A stretch of DNA of 64,000 nt. It comes from DATCMH01 sp036563505 (GTDB lineage: Bacteria; Pseudomonadota; Alphaproteobacteria; Rhizobiales; Beijerinckiaceae). Positions 1 through 8,032 of the stretch are shown here, in pieces. Under the pieces are notes generated by a model that was not told where the DNA came from, ran no database searches, and was given only the letters and a program-made list of their open reading frames with translations. Made by a program: the position numbers and the translations under genes. The stretch's first letter is position 1. Each line of letters opens with the position of its first letter. The stretch covers positions 141,872 through 205,871 of the forward strand of contig DATCMH010000019.1 in the NCBI GenBank assembly GCA_036563505.1, in the 5' to 3' direction.

Positions 1-691
1 GCAAGGTGATCTCCCAGAACTGCTGCAGCTTCGAGGCGCCGTCGATCTCCGCCGCCTCGTAGAGCGACCGCGGGATCGTCTGGAGCCCGGCGAGCAGTAC
101 GAGGGCCACGAAGCTCGACGTCTTCCAGATGATCGCGATGCAGATCGCCGTGAACGCCAGGTTCGGCTCGGTGAGCCAGGGCTGCGGCGTCACCCCGAAC
201 GCCTTGAGCACGTGGTTCACGAGGCCCTGGTTGTACTCGAAGAACCAGCGGAAGATCAGGCCGGCGAAGACGAGGGGCAGGGCCCAGGGCAGGAGGAGAC
301 CGAGCCGGACGGGCCATTTCACCGTGAACGGCTGGTTGGCGAGGAGCGCCAACCCTAAGCCCACCACGACCGCGCCCGGCACGGTGATCAGGATGTAGAG
401 GATCGTGTGCCAGGTCGCTTCCCAGAAGCGATCGTCCGCAAAAGCCTTTTGGTATTGCTCGAAGCCGACGAAGGGGGTGCCGAGCCAGGGCTGGGCCAGG
501 TGATTGGTCCGAAAGCTCGTCACGAAGAGCTCGGCGATCGGATAGACCACCACGGCCAGAAGGAGCAGGAACGCCGGCGTCAACAGCGCATAACCGAGAT
601 GACGCTCGCTCCGCTCGAGTGGGCGCAGCTTCGGCTTGCCCCGGACCTGCGCCGCGGCGACGGCCGGAAGGGTCGTTTCGGCGGTGGTCAT
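1..691 (-). CDS. ABC sugar transporter permease, MalF/UgpA type (partial, C-terminus outside window)
   Basis: This is the inner-membrane permease of a CUT1-type carbohydrate importer. About 230 codons are visible from the ATG at 691, and the frame runs open off the left edge. A soluble N-terminus of about 30 residues is followed by hydrophobic segments. The cytoplasmic EAA loop (YEAAEIDGAS, which docks on the ATPase) is encoded right at the window edge. It lies downstream of the binding-protein and ATPase genes on the same strand. The 230-bp gap between it and the binding protein is filled with palindromic repeats. A second permease (MalG type) would be expected just outside the window. The substrate cannot be read from this protein. 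The neighbouring catabolic genes suggest a sulfosugar glycoside, which is an inference. Confidence 0.9.
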   Translation of the reverse strand, partial: MTTAETTLPAVAAAQVRGKPKLRPLERSERHLGYALLTPAFLLLLAVVVYPIAELFVTSFRTNHLAQPWLGTPFVGFEQYQKAFADDRFWEATWHTILYILITVPGAVVVGLGLALLANQPFTVKWPVRLGLLLPWALPLVFAGLIFRWFFEYNQGLVNHVLKAFGVTPQPWLTEPNLAFTAICIAIIWKTSSFVALVLLAGLQTIPRSLYEAAEIDGASKLQQFWEITL

Positions 692-723
692 GGCGTCGCT
701 CCGAAACTCCTCGATCGCCTTTG

Positions 724-783
724 AGTACCCCTCTCCCCTTGAGGGAGAGGGTGACCCCGCGAAGCGGGGTCGGGAGAGGGGGG
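724..783. repeat. Palindromic intergenic repeat (BIME/REP-like), copy 1
   Basis: Outer arms CCCCTCTCCC and GGGAGAGGGG enclose two smaller hairpins, one of them GACCCCG-cgaa-CGGGGTC. This has the form of the dispersed palindromic repeats common between genes in Rhizobiales genomes. It sits between the binding-protein and permease genes and could stabilise the upstream mRNA or attenuate readthrough. Confidence 0.7.
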
Positions 784-858
784 CGGCGAAGCCGCCGGCG
801 CGAGCCGATCAGGGTCTCTCAGCACTGAGCAGTCCGATCGCTTCGCGAGGCGCTGCGC

Positions 859-918
859 GCCACCCCTCATCCGCCCTGCTGCGCAGGGCACCTTCTCCCT
901 CAAGGGGAGAAGGGAGGT
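859..918. repeat. Palindromic intergenic repeat, copy 2
   Basis: A second element of the same type: a GCCCTG-ctg-CGCAGGGC-like hairpin is followed by CTTCTCCC...GGGGAGAAGG arms. It lies directly behind the stop codon of the binding-protein gene, so it could also act as an mRNA 3' stabiliser. Confidence 0.65.
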
Positions 919-922
919 GGCG

Positions 923-2179
923 TCACCTCAGGATCGAGCCCAACCGGTTCTTCATGTCGGCGAGCGCCGCATCTGCCGTCTTCGTGCCGGCCAAGAAGGC
1001 GTTCATGTTGGTGCGGATCACCTCGCTCACCTCGTTGTAGCGCGGCGTCACCGGGCGGGCGCGGGCGGTCTGGACGACGGGCAGGGCGTCCTTGAACCAG
1101 GGGTTGGCCTTCAGCACGTCGGCGTCGGCGTAGACTTCCGGGAAGACGGGCAGGTGCGAGGCGAGGATCGCCTGCTGCTTCGAGACCTCCGGGCTGGACA
1201 AGTAGCGGACCAGCTTCACCGCCTCTGCCTTGTTCTTCGAGAACGCGGTCACGGCGAGCTGCCAGCCTCCGATGCAGGTCGCGGCCTTGTCGGCAGTGAA
1301 ACCCGGCAGGGGCACGACGCCAACCTTGTCCTTCACTTGGCTGTCGGGATCCTGCTGGGAGCGATTCCAGACGTACCCCCAGGTCATCGCGAAGACCGAG
1401 TTGCCGGCCTGGAAATTCTGGCGGATGCGATCGGTGACGATCTCCGCCTGGTTCGGCGGGATCACGTTCGCCTGCTTCATCTCCCCCCAGAGCTCGAAGG
1501 GTTTTTTCGCGGCGGGCGTGTCGAGGTTCACCTTGCCGCCCTGCGTCAGGTCCCCGCCGGTGCCCCAGAGCGGCACGAGATAGGTGCAGACGGTGCCCTC
1601 GATCGGCGCGCCGGCGGTCTCGAAGCCGCGGACGTTCGGGTTGCCCGCGGCCTGTGCGGCTTTCTGGGCGGCGCTCTTGAGCTCGTCCCAGGTCCTGGGC
1701 GGCTGAACGCCCGCCTTCTCGAGCAGGTCTTTGCGATAGTAGAGGAACTGGGCGTCGGCGAAGTAGGGCAGCGACATCACCTTGCCGTTGACGATGTTGG
1801 CCTCCCGGTAGGCCGGCAGGTACTTCGCCATCACGGCGTCCTTCTCGGCCCCAAGATAGGAGTCGAGGGGTTCGGCCCATTGCGCGGCGGCCCATTGCGC
1901 CGGGCGGATCACGTCGATCAGAACCACGTCGAGGGACGTGTCGCGGGAGGCGAGCACGGTGTTGAGGTACTGCTGCTGCTGCTCGGAGGTGGCGCCGCCG
2001 ACCTCGACCTCCACCTTCACGTTCGGGTTCTGCTTCATGTAGCCATCGACGATCTGGCGCATCACGTCGGGGCGCTGCTGGCCGCCGGTGAAGATGCGCA
2101 GGGTCGTCTGCTGGGCGAGCGCCGCGCCGCTGAGCGATGTGAGCGCGGCGACCGAGACCGCGAGAACGAAACGCTTCAT
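923..2179 (-). CDS. ABC transporter sugar-binding protein (family 1 extracellular solute-binding)
   Basis: This 418-residue periplasmic binding protein has a Sec signal peptide (MKRF, a hydrophobic core, then the AAALA-Q-type cleavage site near residue 22). The mature part has the family-1 layout seen in maltose and glycerol-3-phosphate binders: an early beta strand with TLRIFTGG, a mid-protein LPYFADAQFLYYRKD strand, and a late WQLAVTAFSKN segment. It lies between the ATPase gene (24 bp upstream) and the permease gene. SmoF, the sulfoquinovosyl-glycerol binder of Agrobacterium, belongs to the same broad family. Specificity for a sulfosugar is an inference from the adjacent kinase, aldolase and oxidoreductase. 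Confidence 0.9.
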   Translation of the reverse strand: MKRFVLAVSVAALTSLSGAALAQQTTLRIFTGGQQRPDVMRQIVDGYMKQNPNVKVEVEVGGATSEQQQQYLNTVLASRDTSLDVVLIDVIRPAQWAAAQWAEPLDSYLGAEKDAVMAKYLPAYREANIVNGKVMSLPYFADAQFLYYRKDLLEKAGVQPPRTWDELKSAAQKAAQAAGNPNVRGFETAGAPIEGTVCTYLVPLWGTGGDLTQGGKVNLDTPAAKKPFELWGEMKQANVIPPNQAEIVTDRIRQNFQAGNSVFAMTWGYVWNRSQQDPDSQVKDKVGVVPLPGFTADKAATCIGGWQLAVTAFSKNKAEAVKLVRYLSSPEVSKQQAILASHLPVFPEVYADADVLKANPWFKDALPVVQTARARPVTPRYNEVSEVIRTNMNAFLAGTKTADAALADMKNRLGSILR

Positions 2180-2202
2180 CGATCGATCCTCCTTGAGCGC
2201 CG

Positions 2203-3297
2203 TCAGGCGGCGAGCGCCGCGCCGGTTTCGTTGTCGAAGACGTGCATGCGCGAGAGCGCCAGCGTCACCCGAACCCGCTCGCCCGGCCTCGCCGCGAGGT
2301 CCGGCGGGAAACGGCCGGTGATGCTCGACCCGCCGATGGCGAGCCAGGTGAGGGTTTCGGACCCGAGCGGCTCAATTACCTCGACGGTGGCATCGAGGGC
2401 GACGTCGCCGGTCTCCCGCGCGTCGCCGGGGCGCACGTGTTCCGGCCGCAGGCCGAGTTGGATCGGCCGGCCCGACGCCGCCCCGATCAGGCCCCGGCGG
2501 TTCTCGGGCACCGGGAGCACCGTGCCGTCCTTCAGCTCGATCCTGTCGCCGCCCAGCGCGATCCGGGCCGGCACGACGTTCATCGGCGGCGAGCCCATGA
2601 AGCCCGCGACGAAGCGGGAGGCAGGCCGGTTGTAGATCTCGTCGGGGGTCGCGAACTGCTCGAGACGTCCCCCGCGCAGCACAGCGATGCGGTCGGCCAG
2701 CGTCATCGCTTCGACTTGGTCGTGGGTAACATAGACGATGGTGGCGCCGAGCCGCTGGTGAATCTTCTTGATCTCGACCCGCACCTCGCCCCGCAGCTGG
2801 GCGTCGAGGTTCGAGAGCGGCTCGTCGAAGAGGAACACCTTCGGCCGTCGCACGATGGCGCGGCCCATGGCAACGCGCTGGCGCTGGCCGCCCGAGAGCT
2901 GGCCCGGGCGGCGGTCGAGCAGGTGGCCGATTTGGAGAATGTCGGCCGCTTCCTTCACCCGCACCTCGATCTCGGGCTTCGGGGTGCCGCGCATGCGCAG
3001 GCCGAAGGCCATGTTGTCGTAGACGGATTTGTGCGGGTAGAGGGCGTAGTCCTGGAACACCATGGCGATGTCCCGGGCCCGCGGGGGTAGGTCGTTGACC
3101 ACCTGATCGCCGATGGCGATCTCGCCGTCGCTCACCGATTCCAGGCCGGCGATCATGCGAAGCAGGGTGGACTTGCCGCAGCCCGAGGGGCCGACAAGCA
3201 CCACGAACTCGCCGTCGCGAACGTCGAGGTCGATGCCGTGGATCACCGGCGCTTTGCCGAAGACCTTTTGGACGCGACGGATCGCGATGTTCGCCAT
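2203..3297 (-). CDS. ABC transporter ATP-binding protein, UgpC/MsmK/MalK type
   Basis: This 364-residue ATPase drives the adjacent sugar importer. I chose the ATG at 3297 (MANIAIRRVQKVFG) because the ABC domain begins there; the reading frame stays open further upstream but codes nothing recognisable. Visible motifs are Walker A GPSGCGKST, Q-loop FQDYALYPHK, signature LSGGQRQRV, Walker B VFLFDEPLSNLD and the switch histidine in YVTHD. A C-terminal TOBE-like domain of about 120 residues follows, as in MalK and UgpC. It is first in the minus-strand transporter operon and divergent from the kinase gene across 199 bp. Confidence 0.93.
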   Translation of the reverse strand: MANIAIRRVQKVFGKAPVIHGIDLDVRDGEFVVLVGPSGCGKSTLLRMIAGLESVSDGEIAIGDQVVNDLPPRARDIAMVFQDYALYPHKSVYDNMAFGLRMRGTPKPEIEVRVKEAADILQIGHLLDRRPGQLSGGQRQRVAMGRAIVRRPKVFLFDEPLSNLDAQLRGEVRVEIKKIHQRLGATIVYVTHDQVEAMTLADRIAVLRGGRLEQFATPDEIYNRPASRFVAGFMGSPPMNVVPARIALGGDRIELKDGTVLPVPENRRGLIGAASGRPIQLGLRPEHVRPGDARETGDVALDATVEVIEPLGSETLTWLAIGGSSITGRFPPDLAARPGERVRVTLALSRMHVFDNETGAALAA

Positions 3298-3395
3298 CCT
3301 CAACCTCCCGGGACGCACCGCCGCCGCTTGCCGCGGCTGACCTTTGGTCATGAGTTGAGCCCGCACGAAGCGTGGCGTCAATGGGCATAACCACA

Positions 3396-3416
3396 GTCTT
3401 GTAAAAGATAGAAGAC
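3396..3416. promoter_or_regulatory. 21-bp imperfect palindrome in the divergent promoter region (candidate operator)
   Basis: Arms GTCTTGTA and TAGAAGAC around a 5-bp centre match at 7 of 8 positions. The site lies in the AT-richest part of the 199-bp spacer between the importer operon and the catabolic operon, where a shared regulator would bind. No regulator gene is adjacent within the window, so the cognate factor is unknown. Confidence 0.4.
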
Positions 3417-3496
3417 CTCCATTATTGTCGCGCACGGCTGTGCTGGCTAGCCTTTGAGCTCGGCGGCTGGCGCACGAACGGATACGGCTCTTCCCG

Positions 3497-4399
3497 ATGG
3501 CTAGCGTCCTCTGCGTCGGCATTTCGACCCTCGACACCGTTTACGCGGTGCCGTCGATGCCGACGCGTCCGGAGAAATACCGAGCAAGCGGCGTTGCCGT
3601 CGTTGGTGGCGGCATTGCCGCGAACGCCGCCGTCGCGGTCGCGCGGCTCGGTGGACGGGCCCTCCTCGCCACGCGCCTCGGCGATGACCGGGTGGCCGAG
3701 GCCATCACGGACGAGCTCGCGGCCGAAGGCGTCGACTGCGTGCTCGCGCATCGCTTCCCCGGCCGCCGCTCGCCGACCTCGACGGTGCTCGTCGACGCGC
3801 GGGGCGAGCGCCTCATCGTCTCCTATTCCGACCCCGAGGTGCCGGACGGTCCCGACTGGTTGCCGCGCGCCCTGCCAGCCGGTACCGGCGCCGTTCTCGG
3901 CGACACTCGCTGGGAGACGGGCGCTGCTCATCTCTTCGCCCTTGCCCGCGCGGCGGGCGTGCCGGCCATCCTCGATGGTGATCGCAAGCCGGCGCATCCA
4001 GAGGCGATGCGGCTCGCCACCCACGTCGCCTTCTCCGCACAGGGCTTGACCGAGGCGATGGGCCTCGACGACCTCGCCGCGGCGCTCGAGACCTATGGCC
4101 GGGGCGCCGGGGCGTGGGCTGCCGTCACCATGGGCGAGGAGGGCACCTTGTTCCTCGAGGACGGCCGCGTTGTCCACGAGCCCGCCTTTCCGGTGAGGGC
4201 CGTCGACACGCTCGGCGCGGGCGACGTCTGGCACGGTGCTTTCGCGCTGGCGCTCGCCGAAGGGCGGCCGGAGCGGGAAGCCGTTCGCTTCGCCTCCGCC
4301 GCCGCCGCGATCAAGTGCACTCGCTTCGGCGGCCGGGCGGGAGCGCCGACCCGGGCCGAGGTCGAAACCTTCCTCGCGGACCAGAGCGCTGCGGCCTGA
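3497..4399 (+). CDS. PfkB-family sugar kinase, YihV (sulfofructose kinase)-like
   Basis: This 300-residue ribokinase-family enzyme phosphorylates a sugar at the primary hydroxyl using ATP. It has the N-terminal PfkB pattern (VGISTLD, VGGGIAANAA) and the C-terminal signature DTLGAGDVWHGAF with the catalytic Asp in GAGD. From memory of E. coli YihV, long blocks match: VLDGD, R-W in the DVRWHDG region, and AAIKCTRFGGRAG near the end. Of the YihV sulfonate-contacting residues I recall (Lys27, Asn109, Arg138), Lys27 and the Arg are present and the Asn position is Ser. It is first in an operon with an aldolase and an isomerase. Other ketose kinases remain possible. Confidence 0.85.
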   Translation: MASVLCVGISTLDTVYAVPSMPTRPEKYRASGVAVVGGGIAANAAVAVARLGGRALLATRLGDDRVAEAITDELAAEGVDCVLAHRFPGRRSPTSTVLVDARGERLIVSYSDPEVPDGPDWLPRALPAGTGAVLGDTRWETGAAHLFALARAAGVPAILDGDRKPAHPEAMRLATHVAFSAQGLTEAMGLDDLAAALETYGRGAGAWAAVTMGEEGTLFLEDGRVVHEPAFPVRAVDTLGAGDVWHGAFALALAEGRPEREAVRFASAAAAIKCTRFGGRAGAPTRAEVETFLADQSAAA

Positions 4400-4415
4400 G
4401 AGACGGGAGACACGC

Positions 4416-5447
4416 GTGAAAACTCTGTCGCCTGGCAAGCTCTGGGGGATGCGCCGCATGGCCGATGCCGGCGGGCGCTTCAAGATGGTGGCGGTCGATC
4501 AGCGCCCCCCGATCAAGAACCCGATCCGCGAGAAGCGCGGCACCGCGCAAGCGCCCTACGACGACGTGGCCGGCTTCAAGCTGATGCTCGTGGAGGAGTT
4601 GCAGAACGACGCCTCGGCGATGCTCCTCGACCCGCATTTCGCTTTGCCGCGCGGCATGACCCTGCTCTCGCCGGCGAAGGGCCTCATCGTCACGCTGGAG
4701 GACTCGATTTTCCGCGAGACCGAGGGCGGGCGCCTCTCGGCCGAAATCGACGATTGGTCGGTGGAAAAGATCAAGCGCTGCGGCGGCGACGCGGTGAAGG
4801 TGCTGACTTGGCACCGGCCGGACGCCTCGCCGGCCGTCGTGCAGGCGCAGAAGGACTTCTCCGCCCGGATCGGCGAGGCCTGCGAGGCCTACGACATCCC
4901 TTACGTCTTCGAGCTTCTCGTCTACCCGCTGCCAGGCGAAGCGAACCAGACGACCCAGTATATCGAGATGGTCGACAAGCGCGCCGACCTCGTGCTTGAG
5001 AGCGTGCGGACCTTTGCGGCGCCGGATTACGGCGTCGACCTTTTCAAAGTCGAAAGCCCCGTCCCGGCCCGCGAAGTCGGGGAGGGGGCCGGCTCCGCCG
5101 TACAGGCGCAGTTCGACGAGCTCGGGCGCCTCTGCGGACGGCCCTGGGTCATGCTCTCGGCCGGAGCCGGGATGGCCGAGTTCCGCAACATCATGGCCTG
5201 CGCCTACAAGGCCGGCGCCTCGGGCTATCTCGCCGGCCGCGCGATCTGGGCCGAGCCCTTCAAGGCCTTTCCCGATTGGGACGCCATCCGCTCGGGGCTT
5301 CGCGGTCAGAGCGTGCCCTATATGCGTGATCTCAACCGGCTCACCGATGAGGCGGCGACGCCCTGGTTCGCTCATCCGCTCTACGGCGGTGAGGTGAGCG
5401 TGCCCCACCCGGACGCGTCGTTCCGGCACCACTACCAAGGGTTCTGA
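4416..5447 (+). CDS. Class I aldolase of the LacD/YihT family (tagatose-1,6-bisphosphate or 6-deoxy-6-sulfofructose-1-phosphate aldolase-like)
   Basis: This 343-residue TIM-barrel aldolase is predicted to split a ketose phosphate into DHAP plus a three-carbon aldehyde. I chose the GTG at 4416, preceded by GGGAGA, because the family's start (LSPGKLWGMRRMADAGGRFKM) follows it directly. The AVDQR motif near the N-terminus, the Schiff-base lysine in DLFKVE, and the phosphate-binding GASGYLAGRAIWAE segment are visible. It is about 50 residues longer than YihT. The gene follows the YihV-like kinase by 16 bp, and this kinase-plus-aldolase pairing is that of sulfo-EMP and tagatose pathways. Confidence 0.85.
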   Translation: MKTLSPGKLWGMRRMADAGGRFKMVAVDQRPPIKNPIREKRGTAQAPYDDVAGFKLMLVEELQNDASAMLLDPHFALPRGMTLLSPAKGLIVTLEDSIFRETEGGRLSAEIDDWSVEKIKRCGGDAVKVLTWHRPDASPAVVQAQKDFSARIGEACEAYDIPYVFELLVYPLPGEANQTTQYIEMVDKRADLVLESVRTFAAPDYGVDLFKVESPVPAREVGEGAGSAVQAQFDELGRLCGRPWVMLSAGAGMAEFRNIMACAYKAGASGYLAGRAIWAEPFKAFPDWDAIRSGLRGQSVPYMRDLNRLTDEAATPWFAHPLYGGEVSVPHPDASFRHHYQGF

Positions 5448-5451
5448 GAGC

Positions 5452-6852
5452 ATGGCCCGCATCGGCGTCCTCGCCCTCGCGCGTCCGACCTTCGACGTGC
5501 CCTTCGCCGAAGAGACGGCGGCGCGGGCCTTCGCCGCCCTGGACCGTACGGGGCACGCGATCCTCGGCTCCCGCGCGCTCCTTTTCGACGCGGCGGCAGC
5601 GGACGAGGCGCTCGCTGGTTTCCAGAACGAGGCGCTCGATCTCCTGCTCCTGCTGCAGGTGACGTTCACCGACGCCTCGATGACCGTCTCCATCGCCGAG
5701 CGCAGCGCTGCGCCGCTCGCGATCTGGGCTTTTCCCGAGCCGCGAACCGGCGGGCGGCTCAGGCTGAACGCCTTCTGCGGCCTCAACCTCGCCGCGCACG
5801 CGCTGGGACGGGCCGGCAAGCCCTACCGCTGGCTGTACGCCGCGGCGGACGCGCCGGGGCTCGACGGCAGCCTGGTGGCGCTTGTCTCGGGACAGAGCAG
5901 GGCAGGGGTGGTCACGACGCCGGGCCCGGCGACTACGGCAGAGGACCGGCAGCGGGCCGAGGCGGTGCGGGAGGCCCTGCGCGGCCGGACCATCGGCCTC
6001 GTGGGCGAGCATCCGAACGGCTTCGACACCTGCCGCTACGATCCGGATCAGCTGCGCGCCTTGGCCGGCGTGACGGTCGAGCGCATCGCGTTGCCCGAGC
6101 TGTTCGAACGCGCCCGCGCGGTGCCGTCCGAGGTCGTCGCCGCAACCAAGGAGGCCGTCGGGCGCGACATCGGCGGGCTCGACGAGGTCGATCAGCCCCA
6201 GCTCGACGGCAGCCTCTCGGTCTACCATGCCCTCCAGGGCTTGGCCGAGACGAGGGGTCTGTCTGCCCTTGCCGTGCGCTGCTGGCCCGAGATGTTCACC
6301 GATTACGGCTGCGCCGCCTGCGGGCCGATGGGGCTGATGAACCAGGCCAAGGTGCCCTCGGCCTGCGAGGCCGACGTCGTCGGCTCGCTCACGGCGCTGA
6401 TGCTGCAAGAACTCGCAGGCGAGCCTGCCTTCCTCGTCGACGTGGTCGACATGGACGAGGGAAGCGACACCGGCGTCGTCTGGCATTGCGGCCTTGCCCC
6501 CTTGTCGATGGCCGATCCCGAGACGCCGCCCGTGGCCACGGTCCATTCGAACCGGCGCATGCCGCTCCTCCAGGAGTTCGCCCTCAAGCCCGGCCGCATC
6601 ACGGTCGCGCGGATCAGCCAGGCGCGGAACGAGACGAAGCTGATCGTCGCCGGCGCCACGATGCTGCGAGCCCCCAAGAGCTTCTCCGGGACCTCCGGCG
6701 TCCTGCGCTTCGACCGTCCGATCGCGGAGGTGACCTCGGCTCTGATGGAGCTTGCGCTCGAACATCATGTCGCCATCGTCTACGGCGACGTGCGCGGCCC
6801 CTTGCGGGCCCTCGGGCAGAGCTTAGGCCTGCCCGTCGTCGAACTTGCCTGA
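5452..6852 (+). CDS. L-fucose/L-arabinose isomerase-fold sugar isomerase
   Basis: This 466-residue cytosolic protein has the fucose-isomerase C-terminal domain. The metal-binding acid, acid and histidine are recognisable in CEADVVGSL, FLVDVVDMD and VVWHCG (roughly residues 304-345). Such enzymes interconvert aldoses and ketoses with Mn2+. It starts 4 bp after the aldolase gene, so it is co-translated with it. In a kinase-aldolase operon its natural job is to make the ketose substrate of the kinase. A sulfo-EMP variant using an isomerase unrelated to YihS has been described (SqvD, from memory). Which sugar is isomerised cannot be decided here. Confidence 0.82.
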   Translation: MARIGVLALARPTFDVPFAEETAARAFAALDRTGHAILGSRALLFDAAAADEALAGFQNEALDLLLLLQVTFTDASMTVSIAERSAAPLAIWAFPEPRTGGRLRLNAFCGLNLAAHALGRAGKPYRWLYAAADAPGLDGSLVALVSGQSRAGVVTTPGPATTAEDRQRAEAVREALRGRTIGLVGEHPNGFDTCRYDPDQLRALAGVTVERIALPELFERARAVPSEVVAATKEAVGRDIGGLDEVDQPQLDGSLSVYHALQGLAETRGLSALAVRCWPEMFTDYGCAACGPMGLMNQAKVPSACEADVVGSLTALMLQELAGEPAFLVDVVDMDEGSDTGVVWHCGLAPLSMADPETPPVATVHSNRRMPLLQEFALKPGRITVARISQARNETKLIVAGATMLRAPKSFSGTSGVLRFDRPIAEVTSALMELALEHHVAIVYGDVRGPLRALGQSLGLPVVELA

Positions 6853-6867
6853 ACGGACATCTCGGAC

Positions 6868-7998
6868 ATGGCTGAAACCCTGCGCTACGGCCTCATCGGC
6901 GCCGGCATGATGGGCCGGGAGCACATCCGCAACCTCGCCCTCATCCCGGGCTCGCAGGTCACGGCGCTCTCCGACCCGGACGAAGGATCCCGCGCGGCGA
7001 GCGCCCAAGCGGCGGGGCGAGGTGTAGCGGTCTTTTCCGACCATCGCGCCCTGCTGGAGAGCGGTCTCGTCGACGCCGTGCTCATCGCGAGCCCGAACGA
7101 CACGCACAAGAGCATCCTCGAGGACGTCTTTGCCGCGCCGAAACCGTTGGCGATCCTCGTCGAAAAGCCGGTCTGCACGACGCTCGAGGATTGCCGGGTA
7201 CTCGCCGAGCGGGCGCGCACCCACAAGGCTCCGATCTGGGTGGCGATGGAGTACCGCTACATGCCTCCTGTCCAGGAACTCCTGGCCGAGCTCAGCGGCG
7301 GGGCGGCCGGCAGCCTCAAGATGCTTTCCATCCGCGAGCATCGCTACCCGTTCCTGGACAAGGTTGGCGACTGGAACCGGTTCTCCCGTCGCACGGGCGG
7401 AACGCTCGTCGAGAAGTGCTGCCACTTCTTCGACCTGATGCGCCTCATCGCCAAGGACGAGCCGGTGCGCGTCTACGCGTCGGGCGCGGCCGACGTGAAC
7501 CACCGCGACGAGCGTTACGGCGGCGAGGTGCCCGATATCCTCGACAACGCCTACGTGATCGTCGACTTCCGCTCAGGCATCCGCGCGATGTTGGATCTCT
7601 GCATGTTCGCGGAGGGCTCCTACTTCCAGGAGGAGATCGCGGCGGTGGGCGACCGCGGCAAGGTCGAATGCCGCATCCCCGGTCCCGCCCGCTTCTGGCA
7701 GGACGGACGGGAGGAGCGGGCATCGCAGGTCGTGACGAGCCCGCGCTCGCCGCAGGGCCCCCGCACCCGCTCCGTCCATGTGGACGAGACGGTGCTGCGC
7801 GCCGGCGACCATCACGGCTCGACCTACTTCCAGCACCAGCGCTTCCGCGCGGCCGTGCTCGACGGCGCTCCCGTCGAGGTCACCCTGGAGGACGGCCTCA
7901 AGGCGGTGGCCATCGGCCTCGCCGCCGAGCGCTCGATCCGCGAACGCCGTGCCATTCCAATCGAGGACATCGGCCTCGCCGCGCCGAAAGCGGCGTGA
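6868..7998 (+). CDS. Gfo/Idh/MocA oxidoreductase; candidate NAD-dependent sulfoquinovosidase (SqgA/GH188-like)
   Basis: This 376-residue cytosolic NAD(P)-dependent protein has no signal peptide. The Rossmann glycine motif GAGMMG lies at residues 11-16, the family lysine in VEKPV near residue 94, and a substrate-side GGTLVEKCCHFFDLMR helix around residue 173, followed by the C-terminal beta sheet. It is the last gene of the operon, 15 bp after the isomerase. Gfo/Idh proteins that cleave sulfoquinovose glycosides by transient C3 oxidation occur in sulfoglycolytic clusters lacking a classical GH31 sulfoquinovosidase, and no GH31 gene is present here. An ordinary sugar dehydrogenase is the alternative. 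Confidence 0.85.
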   Translation: MAETLRYGLIGAGMMGREHIRNLALIPGSQVTALSDPDEGSRAASAQAAGRGVAVFSDHRALLESGLVDAVLIASPNDTHKSILEDVFAAPKPLAILVEKPVCTTLEDCRVLAERARTHKAPIWVAMEYRYMPPVQELLAELSGGAAGSLKMLSIREHRYPFLDKVGDWNRFSRRTGGTLVEKCCHFFDLMRLIAKDEPVRVYASGAADVNHRDERYGGEVPDILDNAYVIVDFRSGIRAMLDLCMFAEGSYFQEEIAAVGDRGKVECRIPGPARFWQDGREERASQVVTSPRSPQGPRTRSVHVDETVLRAGDHHGSTYFQHQRFRAAVLDGAPVEVTLEDGLKAVAIGLAAERSIRERRAIPIEDIGLAAPKAA

Positions 7999-8032
7999 GC
8001 CGCCGGCACTGGGACCCGCGGGCACCGATCGC

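Noticed and set aside
917..2635. Long plus-strand open frame of 572 codons opposite the transporter genes
   Set aside because: Antisense shadow of the GC-rich binding-protein and ATPase genes; no domain or ribosome site.
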